From UBA9647 sp035506075 (GTDB taxonomy: Bacteria > Bacteroidota > Ignavibacteria > UBA10030): a DNA stretch of 14,882 nucleotides. This document shows positions 6,884 to 14,457 of this stretch, in pieces; positions within the stretch are counted from its first letter, which is position 1; each line of letters opens with the position of its first letter. Below the pieces are notes generated by a model. It had not been told where the DNA came from. It made no database searches and was given only the letters and a program-made list of their open reading frames with translations. The stretch is taken from assembly GCA_035506075.1 (NCBI GenBank), contig DATJQB010000053.1, positions 1 through 14,882 of the forward strand. The letters are read 5' to 3'. The position numbers and the translations under genes are program-made.

Positions 6884-7243
6884 ATGTCTTCCTCGAAGAA
6901 CCTCAAAATATTCGCTGTTGCTCTTCTTATATGCCAGCTGGCCAACCTTGCCTTTTGGCATCCGGCTCATATTGACTTTCCGTTCGCTTCAGGACAGTCT
7001 CAGACCAGAGTCACTGACCACAGCGATGCTGACCACTGCAAACACCTTCCGCTTGGAGAGCATTCGCAATGTGCAATTTGCCTGGCATCGCAAAGCAGAA
7101 TCTCAATCGAGCCGTCCGCCGAGATCAACCTCGGTGTGCTCGAGCTCGTTGGCAGGTGTGTTGCAGAACATACTCTAACTTCGCAACAAAATCCTCTTTC
7201 TGATTCTTTCTATCGTCGCGGCCCTCCCACGTTCCTCGGTTAA
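6884..7243 (+). CDS. Small exported Cys/His-rich protein, DUF2946-like (copy B)
   Basis: A 119-residue paralogue of the protein encoded at 6362-6727. A hydrophobic N-terminus (about 9-25) is followed by a short periplasmic domain with H46, DADHCKH (48-54), C63-A-I-C66 and a terminal RGPP (112-115). Compared with copy A the shared blocks are the 'DADHCKH-x-P' core, 'S-x-C-x-IC' and 'RGPP'; the linker between CxIC and RGPP is similar in length but not in sequence, which points to functional pressure on the Cys/His residues. The call as DUF2946-like is from memory of that family's plan, not a search. It is followed after 84 bp by a TBDR gene on the same strand, probably one transcript. A role as periplasmic metal or ligand handler for that receptor is inferred. 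The start at 6884 fits the hydrophobic segment, with only a weak upstream TGAG. Confidence 0.72.
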   Translation: MSSSKNLKIFAVALLICQLANLAFWHPAHIDFPFASGQSQTRVTDHSDADHCKHLPLGEHSQCAICLASQSRISIEPSAEINLGVLELVGRCVAEHTLTSQQNPLSDSFYRRGPPTFLG

Positions 7244-7271
7244 TTCCAGTTCCACATTCTGATTCTGGACG

Positions 7272-7294
7272 GTGATGGATTGCTCGATCATCAC
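7272..7294. repeat. Small inverted repeat upstream of second TBDR gene
   Basis: GTGATG (7272-7277) and CATCAC (7289-7294) form 6-bp arms with an 11-nt spacer in the 84-bp gap between copy B and its receptor gene. It ends 20 nt before the GAGGAG ribosome site (7315-7320). It may be a chance match or a small mRNA structure; no T-run follows it. Confidence 0.2.
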
Positions 7295-7327
7295 TGTAAC
7301 CTTATTTCATAACCGAGGAGATATAAG

Positions 7328-9832
7328 ATGCGGTCACTCAAGCTCGTTTCATGTCTGTTACTCTTCGCTGGAATCTTCTCCGTGCAGACGGCATTGGGTA
7401 ATGAAGACGCTATATCAAGCACCATTCCAAGCGATGCGCGTGCCGACTCGACAGCAAGTGAGAAACTTCTTGTCTCAGCTCATCGGGAGGGCGACGATGC
7501 GTCCGCTTCCGATCCTGTCGATCATAAGGTCCAAGTGAGAGTCACAGTCACCGATGCCAGCGACAAAACGCCCATCGAGCTTGCACATGTTGTTATCAGG
7601 AGGGGGAACAAGTTCATCGCAGACGAAGCGACAAGCCCTGCCGGACAAGTCCGGTTCCGCGACGTCGAAGTCGGAACATACACCATGATGACGTGGTTCA
7701 TAGGATATGCGACCAGAATTGACACGGTGACCATAGACGAAACTCATCTTCAATTTAATGTCGCCCTGCGTCCCCAGGAGATCAAGGGAGAAGGAGTCGA
7801 AGTCATAGCACAAAGGGGATTCGGGACATCACACATCGATGTGAAGAGCGCGAACCAGGTGTTCGAAGCAGAGACGTATCACGTACCGCCGACGGCCAGG
7901 GTAACGAACCTGATCCAGGAAAATGTCATGGGTGCAGCTCGTGCCCCAACCGGTGAGGTCCACGTCCGCGGCATGCACGGCGAATTCACTTACTACGTAG
8001 ACGGGCTCCCGATACCCCTCGGGGTCTTCGGCGGATTGAATGAAGTCGTCGATCCGAAGGTCATCGATCGGGCAACATTCATCACCGGAGGTTTTCCGGC
8101 TGAGTACGGCGGACAGATGGCAGCGATCATCTCGTTGAACAACCGCGTGCCCACCGGAGCCTTTCACCTGGACGCAACAACCTACGGCGGGAGTTATTTG
8201 GTCTTCAACGGTACGAGCCCCTTCTCGCCCGGGCAGACGACAGCGGTTGGTGATACCCTCGGCTCCCGCGTGGGACCCTTTCGCGCGTTAAACTCCAACG
8301 GGCAGGATTTGTCGATCAGCGACCACATCGGGAAACTCGGCTACTTCATCTCAGGCTCCCGCCAGGAAACAGACCGTCGCATCGACTCTCCGGTTTCGAA
8401 TATCTTCCACGATCATGGCTTCGATTATTTTGTCTACGGGAAGTTCGATCTCATCCTGAGCGACGAATCCTATCTGACAGCAAACATCAACTACGGGAAG
8501 ACATATACTCAAGTGCCGTATGATTCATTGGAGGGGATCGCCTCGGATCTTCAAAACACATCCAACGCATTCCAGGCGGTGGCGTACTCGAGCATTCTGA
8601 ACTCGAATCCCGAGCACGAATCAAATTTCTACCTTGGTGCGTACGCCCGGGAAGGCGGATTAGTGTATACCCCGGGATCCATCGATCCAGCAAGCTTCCA
8701 GTTTGCCGGAGATACAACGAATTCATACTTGTTGGCAGAGGACAGAAGTTTCACGACTTTGGGTATGCGAACAACGTTTGATGCGAGGCTCTCTCACCAA
8801 TTCATGTACAAAGTGGGTCTGAGCTTCGCGAGCACGACGGGAACCGAGAACTTTACGTCACGCGATTCCAATCTTCAGCCGGGGCCGTCTATTCTCACGA
8901 ACTTCGCTGGATCGGATTTTGGTGTGTTTGCTCAAACCGAGTGGCATCCTATGGAATGGACTGCATTTGAAGTCGGCGTTCGGTACGATCAGCATATTGC
9001 TCCCGACGTTCCGCTTCAAAGTCAGGTTAGTCCGAGGATCAAGTGGAGCTTCCTTATCGACGAGGATAACTCAGCCTACCTCTACTACGGTAAACTCTTC
9101 ATGCCGACGAATGTCGAGGGGTTGAGGTCGATCGCAATCAATGTCAGTAATTCGTTAACTCCGACGCTCCCTGAACGCGACAACTTCTACGAGGCCGTCT
9201 TCACACACGTCTTCCCGTTGGGAGTTCGCAGCAAGGTTGCAGCATACTACAAGAGAAGCACACCCGGACTGGATGATCAAACGGTGGGATCTTCTGCAAT
9301 CAAGACTCCGATTAACATCGCCCTCATGCGAATAACGGGGCTCGAGCTCGGGCTTTCCTACAGCGATGTGAATATTCCGTTGTCCGGCTTCGTCAACACT
9401 GCCCTGACACACGCATACGGAACCGGCGCGATCACCGGAGGGTTCCTGGATGTTGACGATGACGGGCCGGCAACCGATCTCGATCACGACCAGAGACTCT
9501 CGATCGTCGCCGGCCTGAACTATCAGCCGCAAAACTGGTTCATAAACCTTTCGGGCATCTACGGTTCCGGACTTACCAATGGAAATCCCAGCGGGGTTCC
9601 ATTTCAAACGGGTCTGTTCGACTTCAACAATGCTCAGCACACTCCTCCTTCGTGGATTCTGAACTTGGCATATGGGTACACGATTCATTTGGCGGGAGGG
9701 GCCACACTTCAACCATCAATCTATATTACGAACCTCCTCAACCATGAACACCTGATCAAAGGTGCTTATTTCAGCGCGGCGAGCTGGGAGGAACCTCGCA
9801 ATGTAGTATTCAAACTGTCGTATCACATCTGA
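7328..9832 (+). CDS. TonB-dependent receptor, divergent second type
   Basis: An 834-residue outer-membrane receptor. GAGGAG (7315-7320) lies 7 nt before the ATG and fixes the start. Signal peptide 1-24 ('TALG'). A Ser/Asp-rich linker (25-66) precedes a carboxypeptidase-regulatory-like domain (about 67-150, with 'TPIELAHVVIRRG' and 'GYAT'). The plug (about 165-275) includes 'EVHVRGMHGEFTYYVDGLPI' (210-229) and 'ATFITGGFPAEYGGQMAAII' (249-268), standard TBDR signatures. The remaining 560 residues are barrel, ending 'NVVFKLSYHI'. Apart from C9 in the signal peptide I see no cysteine, so it lacks the plug CxxC of the receptor at 3900-6188; the two receptors are from different subfamilies, not a recent duplication. 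Base composition matches the neighbouring genes. It is probably co-transcribed with the Cys/His-rich copy B just upstream. The ligand is unknown; a metal complex is inferred from context only. Confidence 0.92.
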   Translation: MRSLKLVSCLLLFAGIFSVQTALGNEDAISSTIPSDARADSTASEKLLVSAHREGDDASASDPVDHKVQVRVTVTDASDKTPIELAHVVIRRGNKFIADEATSPAGQVRFRDVEVGTYTMMTWFIGYATRIDTVTIDETHLQFNVALRPQEIKGEGVEVIAQRGFGTSHIDVKSANQVFEAETYHVPPTARVTNLIQENVMGAARAPTGEVHVRGMHGEFTYYVDGLPIPLGVFGGLNEVVDPKVIDRATFITGGFPAEYGGQMAAIISLNNRVPTGAFHLDATTYGGSYLVFNGTSPFSPGQTTAVGDTLGSRVGPFRALNSNGQDLSISDHIGKLGYFISGSRQETDRRIDSPVSNIFHDHGFDYFVYGKFDLILSDESYLTANINYGKTYTQVPYDSLEGIASDLQNTSNAFQAVAYSSILNSNPEHESNFYLGAYAREGGLVYTPGSIDPASFQFAGDTTNSYLLAEDRSFTTLGMRTTFDARLSHQFMYKVGLSFASTTGTENFTSRDSNLQPGPSILTNFAGSDFGVFAQTEWHPMEWTAFEVGVRYDQHIAPDVPLQSQVSPRIKWSFLIDEDNSAYLYYGKLFMPTNVEGLRSIAINVSNSLTPTLPERDNFYEAVFTHVFPLGVRSKVAAYYKRSTPGLDDQTVGSSAIKTPINIALMRITGLELGLSYSDVNIPLSGFVNTALTHAYGTGAITGGFLDVDDDGPATDLDHDQRLSIVAGLNYQPQNWFINLSGIYGSGLTNGNPSGVPFQTGLFDFNNAQHTPPSWILNLAYGYTIHLAGGATLQPSIYITNLLNHEHLIKGAYFSAASWEEPRNVVFKLSYHI

Positions 9833-9907
9833 GTTCGACAAGGGCACGATCAACAAGTTGCCTGTCATTCCATTCCTTGAAACCTGCTATCTAAGAGGTG
9901 TGTTGTA

Positions 9908-9945
9908 TAGACGGGGCTGACTATTGCCAGGCCAGTCCCCGTCTA
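9908..9945. repeat. Strong GC-rich stem-loop after the second TBDR gene
   Basis: TAGACGGGG (9908-9916) and CCCCGTCTA (9937-9945) are perfect 9-bp arms. Inside, ACT and AGT can add three more pairs if CTG (9917-9919) is bulged. It starts 75 nt after the receptor stop. No T-run follows on either strand, so it is not a classic intrinsic terminator. It may be a transcript-end stability hairpin or part of the leader of the next gene. Confidence 0.5.
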
Positions 9946-10089
9946 CCCTCTTGCCGGATCGGTGCGTTGTTCGTAGATTCACAAGAAGAATCCACGTCTC
10001 GAGGAGAGCACCTACTATGCTCTGGTTCAAATGGGACCATCCCGTGCCTTAACTAAGCAAATAAGTTCTGGATCTCAGGATACCGGTGT

Positions 10090-10833
10090 ATGACTCACAT
10101 ACAACAATTCCCGTTCCTTTCGCGTGCACATGGGTGTGGAGCGCGCGTGGTACAGCAGAATGACAAACGTACTTCCCTCATCCGTTGTATCCCTCGGCCG
10201 ACCTTTTCTGGATTCCGTATTTGTGCTGCGACAGCGTTGCTAGCCTGGGCCTCAGCGTCGGTTAGTGTAGCGCAGAATCAGTTTGCTGAAGCTGCTTTGG
10301 CTGACAGCATTGTCGGCGATCAGGCACTAGGCGTTTCGTTCCTCAGGGTTGGAGATGTAAAAAAACATGGTGAGAACGGGTACGCGATGTCCCTGCAAAG
10401 TCTCGATGGAAGAATCAAACAGGCAACTGCCGGGGTTTCAATTTCTCCGAGCCGGGCAGTTGATTTGTCAGGATCCTACGGCGGCACCGTGAATCCCGAT
10501 GATCCGGCGGCGGCCTCCTTGCTGAAAAACAGGGTGAAGGTTGATACCGTGACGGCCGGCGGTCTTCAGTTCCGCAGAGAATACTGGGCTGTGTATGCCG
10601 GAATGGGAGCCTGGGAGGGGATCATTCACTGTTATGCATTCAACAATGGCCAATACGATGTTCTGTCTTTGAATGCTGGCGTGATCCTGGGGAAGCCAGG
10701 CGACGATGTCGATGGAGAGAAGATGACCACTGAGCAATTGCAGGCCCGCATGGTCACTATCTTGAGTGATAGTCATGAGCCCGTTGTCAAAATGTTCAAT
10801 GACCTCCTCTCATCGTTTCAGGTGCGTCACTAA
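10090..10833 (+). CDS. Secreted protein of unknown function
   Basis: Not recognised. As drawn it is 247 residues, but the first part is doubtful. A hydrophobic signal segment spans about 42-60, ending 'SVAQ' (59-62), which gives a very long n-region from the ATG at 10090. A GTG at 10147 (residue 20) has GGAG five nt upstream (10138-10141) and would give a better signal peptide, so it is a good alternative start. The mature part (about 185 residues) is mixed polar/hydrophobic, with 'YWAVYAGMGAWEGIIHCYAFNNGQYD' spread over about 169-194 and a predicted helical end ('TTEQLQARMVTILSD...FNDLLSSFQ'). It has a single mature cysteine and no T9SS tail. The next gene begins 18 nt after its stop, so the two probably form an operon. 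It could be a periplasmic or lipid-free secreted partner of the glycosidase-like protein; this is inference. Confidence 0.6.
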   Translation: MTHIQQFPFLSRAHGCGARVVQQNDKRTSLIRCIPRPTFSGFRICAATALLAWASASVSVAQNQFAEAALADSIVGDQALGVSFLRVGDVKKHGENGYAMSLQSLDGRIKQATAGVSISPSRAVDLSGSYGGTVNPDDPAAASLLKNRVKVDTVTAGGLQFRREYWAVYAGMGAWEGIIHCYAFNNGQYDVLSLNAGVILGKPGDDVDGEKMTTEQLQARMVTILSDSHEPVVKMFNDLLSSFQVRH

Positions 10834-10851
10834 TCGATTAAAGGGTGAAGG

Positions 10852-12036
10852 ATGTCACGGAGAATCGTTTTTCTCTGCTTGTTCTTGATGAGTACGGAGG
10901 GACTCCAGGCTCAGATCTCCCTCCCCGTCCAGGCAAAGGGGATGTGGATCTGGCAGCTGTGGACCGCGAATAGCGGTAACTTGAATGCAGTAATCGACAA
11001 GCTGAAAACTGTTGGAGTAACGTGGGCTGTCATAAAGATGGGTGACAGCGATAGTGATTACAACAGCAGCGGGAAGTCACTTTACAACTGGGCATCGGCG
11101 TACGGCGGAATGGACAGCGTTGTAAGCGTCTTTCACAGGAATGGCATCAAGATCATGGGATATCAGTATGTCTACGGTGCGGCACAGTACAAGCTTGGCC
11201 CGTCAGAAGCAGACATCGCAAACAGAATTTTGAGCGTGCACGGCATTGACGGGCTTGTGGTGGATGCCGAAATTCAGTACGACACATTATCAAGCCGGGT
11301 ACTTGCCGCGCAAAGCTATATGGACAGTATCAGGGCGCACCATCCAAGCAGTTTTGTTGCGCTGACCTCCTGGGCGCGGGTTGCGAGTCACGCGACGTTT
11401 CCTTGGACTACGTTTCTCAGCCGGCTCGATGTCAACATGCCGCAAACGTACTGGGCAGCCCGGCCCACGACGCCTGCAACAGAACTCAGCAGAATGAGCA
11501 GTGACTTTACTACTTACACACAGACATGGGTGAACCAAGGTTATGCCGCGGCAGCGAAGCCCATTGTCCCAATTGGACAGGCAGAGTACTTTGGATATAG
11601 CAACAATGTCCAGGCTGGGGATATTTCCAGTTTCTGCAGCTTGTCCCAGACATCGTACCGATACCAGGGAGTGAGCCTTTGGGAATATACCCAGGTGAGC
11701 TCTTCGTTCGTTTGGGACGAATACACCGCGGCGTGGCAGCTGACCTCGGTCGCAGATCAGCGTGGTACGCCCAGCACCTATAGTCTTTCACAGAACTTCC
11801 CCAATCCCTTCAACCCAACAACTGTGATCGCTTATCAGATTGCCGCAGCGGGACATGTAACGCTGAAGATTTACGATCTGCTTGGCAGAGCAGTGAAAAC
11901 CCTGATCGATGAACAGCAGAGTGCTGGAACTCAATCTGTAACATTCGATGCGAATGATTTATCGGCCGGAGTATACTTCTACAGACTTGAATCTGGAACA
12001 TTCGTTGAGGCTAAGAAACTAGTCCTTTTGAAGTGA
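10852..12036 (+). CDS. Secreted TIM-barrel, glycosidase-like protein with T9SS C-terminal domain
   Basis: A 394-residue predicted cell-surface or secreted protein. Signal peptide 1-20 ('LQAQ'). The catalytic-type domain (about 25-300) reads as a (beta/alpha)8 barrel: 'GMWIWQL' at strand 1 (30-36), 'GVTWAVIKMGDS' (55-66), 'GIKIMGYQYVYG' (98-109), 'GIDGLVVDAE' (131-140), 'SFVALTSWA' (167-175), 'VNMPQTYW' (194-201) and 'GVSLWEYTQ' near its end. D138 and E140, on the tip of a strand, are in the DxE arrangement seen in GH25-like and related putative glycoside hydrolases, so they are candidate catalytic residues. Residues 310-394 form a complete T9SS sorting domain (QNFPNPFNPTT to KLVLLK). AAGGG lies 4-6 nt before the ATG. 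Family and substrate cannot be fixed by eye; a polysaccharide or peptidoglycan glycosidase is the best guess. Confidence 0.8.
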   Translation: MSRRIVFLCLFLMSTEGLQAQISLPVQAKGMWIWQLWTANSGNLNAVIDKLKTVGVTWAVIKMGDSDSDYNSSGKSLYNWASAYGGMDSVVSVFHRNGIKIMGYQYVYGAAQYKLGPSEADIANRILSVHGIDGLVVDAEIQYDTLSSRVLAAQSYMDSIRAHHPSSFVALTSWARVASHATFPWTTFLSRLDVNMPQTYWAARPTTPATELSRMSSDFTTYTQTWVNQGYAAAAKPIVPIGQAEYFGYSNNVQAGDISSFCSLSQTSYRYQGVSLWEYTQVSSSFVWDEYTAAWQLTSVADQRGTPSTYSLSQNFPNPFNPTTVIAYQIAAAGHVTLKIYDLLGRAVKTLIDEQQSAGTQSVTFDANDLSAGVYFYRLESGTFVEAKKLVLLK

Positions 12037-12113
12037 TGGAAACGCGGCCGAGCTTGGTTCGTTCCCCTGCAACGTTATGCTGACGGAAATAGAATTCTGG
12101 AGGGCAATGCACG

Positions 12114-12734
12114 TTGTCACATGTTCGCAAATCACTCGCTGCAGCAAGCGTACTGAACACGGCGGTCTTTGTGATCGAAGGACTTGCTGGATATCGCGCT
12201 GGAAGCATGAGTTTGTTGATGGACAGCATTCACAATTTGTCCGATGAACTCGCGCTGGTGTGCCTCGTGCTTGCTTACACGGTCTCCCTGAAACTGTCCC
12301 GAAACCTTCAAAGGTTTGCCAATCTCCTGAACTCAGTTGGCTTGGTAGTTATCAGCGCTGTTCTCATTGTGCAGGCAATTGATCGAATCCGTCATTCTTC
12401 GCCAGTTCTCGCGTTGATTCCCGCCGTAGTCGGAGTGCTTGCCGCGATTGGAAACTGGTGTGTAGCGCGTGTCCTAAGGGATGTGCGCAATCAGAATCCG
12501 GCGATCCGGCTCGCATACATACACAATCTTGGTGATACGTACGTTTCCCTGGTGCCTGTTCTGGCGGGCGCTCTCGTCTGGGCCACCGGTCTTTTCGCCT
12601 TCGATCCGATCATTGGAATCGGGATAGCACTGTGGTTCATATGGTCGACGGTGCAGGAGGTTCGATCGTCCGGCGAACAGCTCCTGTGGCCAGAAGACGC
12701 CGTGTGCAAGCATCCGACAGTGCAAACGAAATAG
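12114..12734 (+). CDS. Short cation diffusion facilitator (CDF), zinc-type site, no cytoplasmic domain
   Basis: A 206-residue inner-membrane protein of the cation efflux family, expected to exchange a divalent metal for protons. Five to six hydrophobic segments are visible. The transport site is H40-x3-D44 in 'MDSIHNLSDE' and H137-x3-D141 in 'IHNLGDTYVS', the HxxxD plus HxxxD pair typical of zinc-selective members (YiiP has DxxxD in the first helix). It ends soon after the last membrane helix with 'EDAVCKHP', so the usual 80-100-residue cytoplasmic dimerisation domain is missing; short forms like this exist. The start is a TTG: GGAGGG (12099-12104) lies 9 nt upstream, an in-frame TAG at 12090 excludes longer forms, and the nearby ATG at 12107 is out of frame. 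The metallopeptidase gene starts 4 nt after its stop, so the two are probably translated together. Confidence 0.85.
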   Translation: MSHVRKSLAAASVLNTAVFVIEGLAGYRAGSMSLLMDSIHNLSDELALVCLVLAYTVSLKLSRNLQRFANLLNSVGLVVISAVLIVQAIDRIRHSSPVLALIPAVVGVLAAIGNWCVARVLRDVRNQNPAIRLAYIHNLGDTYVSLVPVLAGALVWATGLFAFDPIIGIGIALWFIWSTVQEVRSSGEQLLWPEDAVCKHPTVQTK

Positions 12735-12738
12735 AGAC

Positions 12739-14457
12739 GTGATCGTGATTCGAAGACGAAATCTTCTGGTGGCAGTGACTCTCCTGGCTTTCTGTCCACA
12801 TCCTTGTCTCGCCCAGGAACAGGTGCAGCGTCGATCATCCGTTCAGTCCATCAGAATGATTCTCGACCCACAGGACAAGCGACCCTCTGATACGAAGCCA
12901 GTCAAAAGCGGCACACCTCTCATTGCCCTGTCGCATCAGCACTGGAATCAGCTTTCGACGCAATCGAGGAGTGTAATCAATCAAGCGTTCCAGGTGGCCG
13001 CGACCCAGACGAGCAGGCTCAGTCCATCCGGCAGGTTTCGAATCCATTACGACACGACGGGAGCCAACACACCTGCGCTACTCGATCCGGTCCAACAGAC
13101 CCCCGTTCCAAATACGTATGAGGCATACGTTGATTCCGTCGCCGCGGTCTTTGATTACTGCTGGCAAATCCAGATAGACTCGCTGGGATATAGACCTCCT
13201 GCACCACATGCCGGCGAGAGCGGGGCCGCGGAATATGATGTGTACATCCAGGATCTGGATGCATCGTTGTTCGGGTTCACCGAGTATGACGAAAGCATGC
13301 GCATCAATCCGGGTTCCGAGCCGGCGCGGTATTGGACTTACACCGTGGTCGACAATGATTATTGGGGATACCGGACGAACGGGATGAATGGGCTCCGTGC
13401 GACCGCTGCGCACGAGTTTCAGCATGCGATCCATCTTGGAGGATACGGTCTGTGGAGCAATCTCGACATCTATTTCTTTGAATTGAGCGCCGGTTGGATG
13501 GAGGGGGTAACATTTCCCGCGGTGCACGACTATTACTATGATGTATCGGAGTATTTCACTTCTTATCGCGACCTGCATGGTTCCCTGCCATTCTACTATT
13601 TCGGCTCGCGTTTCATCGGATCCGAGCGAGGCGTCTGGGGGCAATTCCTCAGCCAGAGGTTTGGCCGTGATGTCATAAGGGATATTTGGGAGCGTGAACT
13701 CAACGAGCCGATCCTGACGAGTATCAACGATGCCCTCCTGTCTCGGGGAACTGATTTCGAATCAGAGTTCGCGCTCTTCAGCTATTGGAATTACTTCACA
13801 GCAGATCGGGCGGACACTGTACATTACTACCATGAAGGAAGGCATTATCCCCGGTTCGTGTCAAATTCGACAGCCCCCCTTCTCATTGGAGGAACCGCTT
13901 CGGTATCCGGCCAGGCCTATGTCTTCTCCACAAGCTTCTATGATTTTCCCCTTGCAACCGACACGCTCACCGCCATTATAACAAACGTGGATCTTCCAGC
14001 AGCGGAGCAGTACGATTCCGATACCAGGACACTACAGCTGGTGATGGGAGCTTCTGTATCCGGTCTGCCTGCTCAGATGTTGCCGAATGGATTGAGAATT
14101 GGATTCGATGCTTCGGACAGGAACAAGTGGGTCGAGCGTTATCTCATGGCCTCCTCGAGGTCCGAGGTTGAGAAAATAGCTACCGATGCTGCACCGAATC
14201 CCATGCACCTTTCTCAGGCGGCCCGCCTCGCGCTACCGATGAATGAGCCGTTGAGCTCGTGGGGACAGATTTACTTTCTCAACAGCGCTTTGTCGTTGGA
14301 TTACTCTGGTTCCTATTCGGTGGTCTCATCGAACGGCGGCCAGTATATCTTTGTGCCCTCCTCTGACTTGCGATCCCATCTTTCTTCTGGCGTCTATTTT
14401 GTTGTCGCCCAGGTTGGCAGCTCAACATACCGTTGGAAAGTCGCTATAATAAAATAG
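12739..14457 (+). CDS. Secreted HEXXH metallopeptidase with T9SS-like tail
   Basis: A 572-residue exported protein. The start is a GTG 4 nt after the CDF stop; a second GTG at 12745 is possible, and the ribosome site is weak (AGAG), consistent with coupling to the gene upstream. Signal peptide 1-25 ('CLAQ'). The zinc motif is HEFQH (225-229), followed by H232; E247 in 'FFELSAGWMEG' lies 18 residues after H229 and is the likely third ligand, giving a gluzincin pattern. The 'AAHEFQHAIH' context and the overall plan recall the MXAN_6640-type putative metalloproteases, a recollection and not a search. The last part (about 481-572) has 'APNP' (485-488), 'GVYFVVAQVG' and a final 'WKVAIIK', a loose version of the T9SS sorting domain that lacks the full PNPFNPTT signature. 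Likely role: degradation of extracellular proteins. Pairing with a zinc-type transporter gene is notable. Confidence 0.82.
   Translation: MIVIRRRNLLVAVTLLAFCPHPCLAQEQVQRRSSVQSIRMILDPQDKRPSDTKPVKSGTPLIALSHQHWNQLSTQSRSVINQAFQVAATQTSRLSPSGRFRIHYDTTGANTPALLDPVQQTPVPNTYEAYVDSVAAVFDYCWQIQIDSLGYRPPAPHAGESGAAEYDVYIQDLDASLFGFTEYDESMRINPGSEPARYWTYTVVDNDYWGYRTNGMNGLRATAAHEFQHAIHLGGYGLWSNLDIYFFELSAGWMEGVTFPAVHDYYYDVSEYFTSYRDLHGSLPFYYFGSRFIGSERGVWGQFLSQRFGRDVIRDIWERELNEPILTSINDALLSRGTDFESEFALFSYWNYFTADRADTVHYYHEGRHYPRFVSNSTAPLLIGGTASVSGQAYVFSTSFYDFPLATDTLTAIITNVDLPAAEQYDSDTRTLQLVMGASVSGLPAQMLPNGLRIGFDASDRNKWVERYLMASSRSEVEKIATDAAPNPMHLSQAARLALPMNEPLSSWGQIYFLNSALSLDYSGSYSVVSSNGGQYIFVPSSDLRSHLSSGVYFVVAQVGSSTYRWKVAIIK

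Noticed and set aside
9155..9712. 185-residue minus-strand open frame
   Set aside because: It is antisense to the barrel of the second TonB receptor, with shadow-type composition.
12107..12113. ATG 12107 as the start of the CDF gene
   Set aside because: It is out of frame with the transporter, and its own frame gives no sensible protein; TTG 12114 with GGAGGG upstream fits.
13078..13644. 188-residue minus-strand open frame
   Set aside because: It is antisense to the HEXXH peptidase and has no domain or leader.
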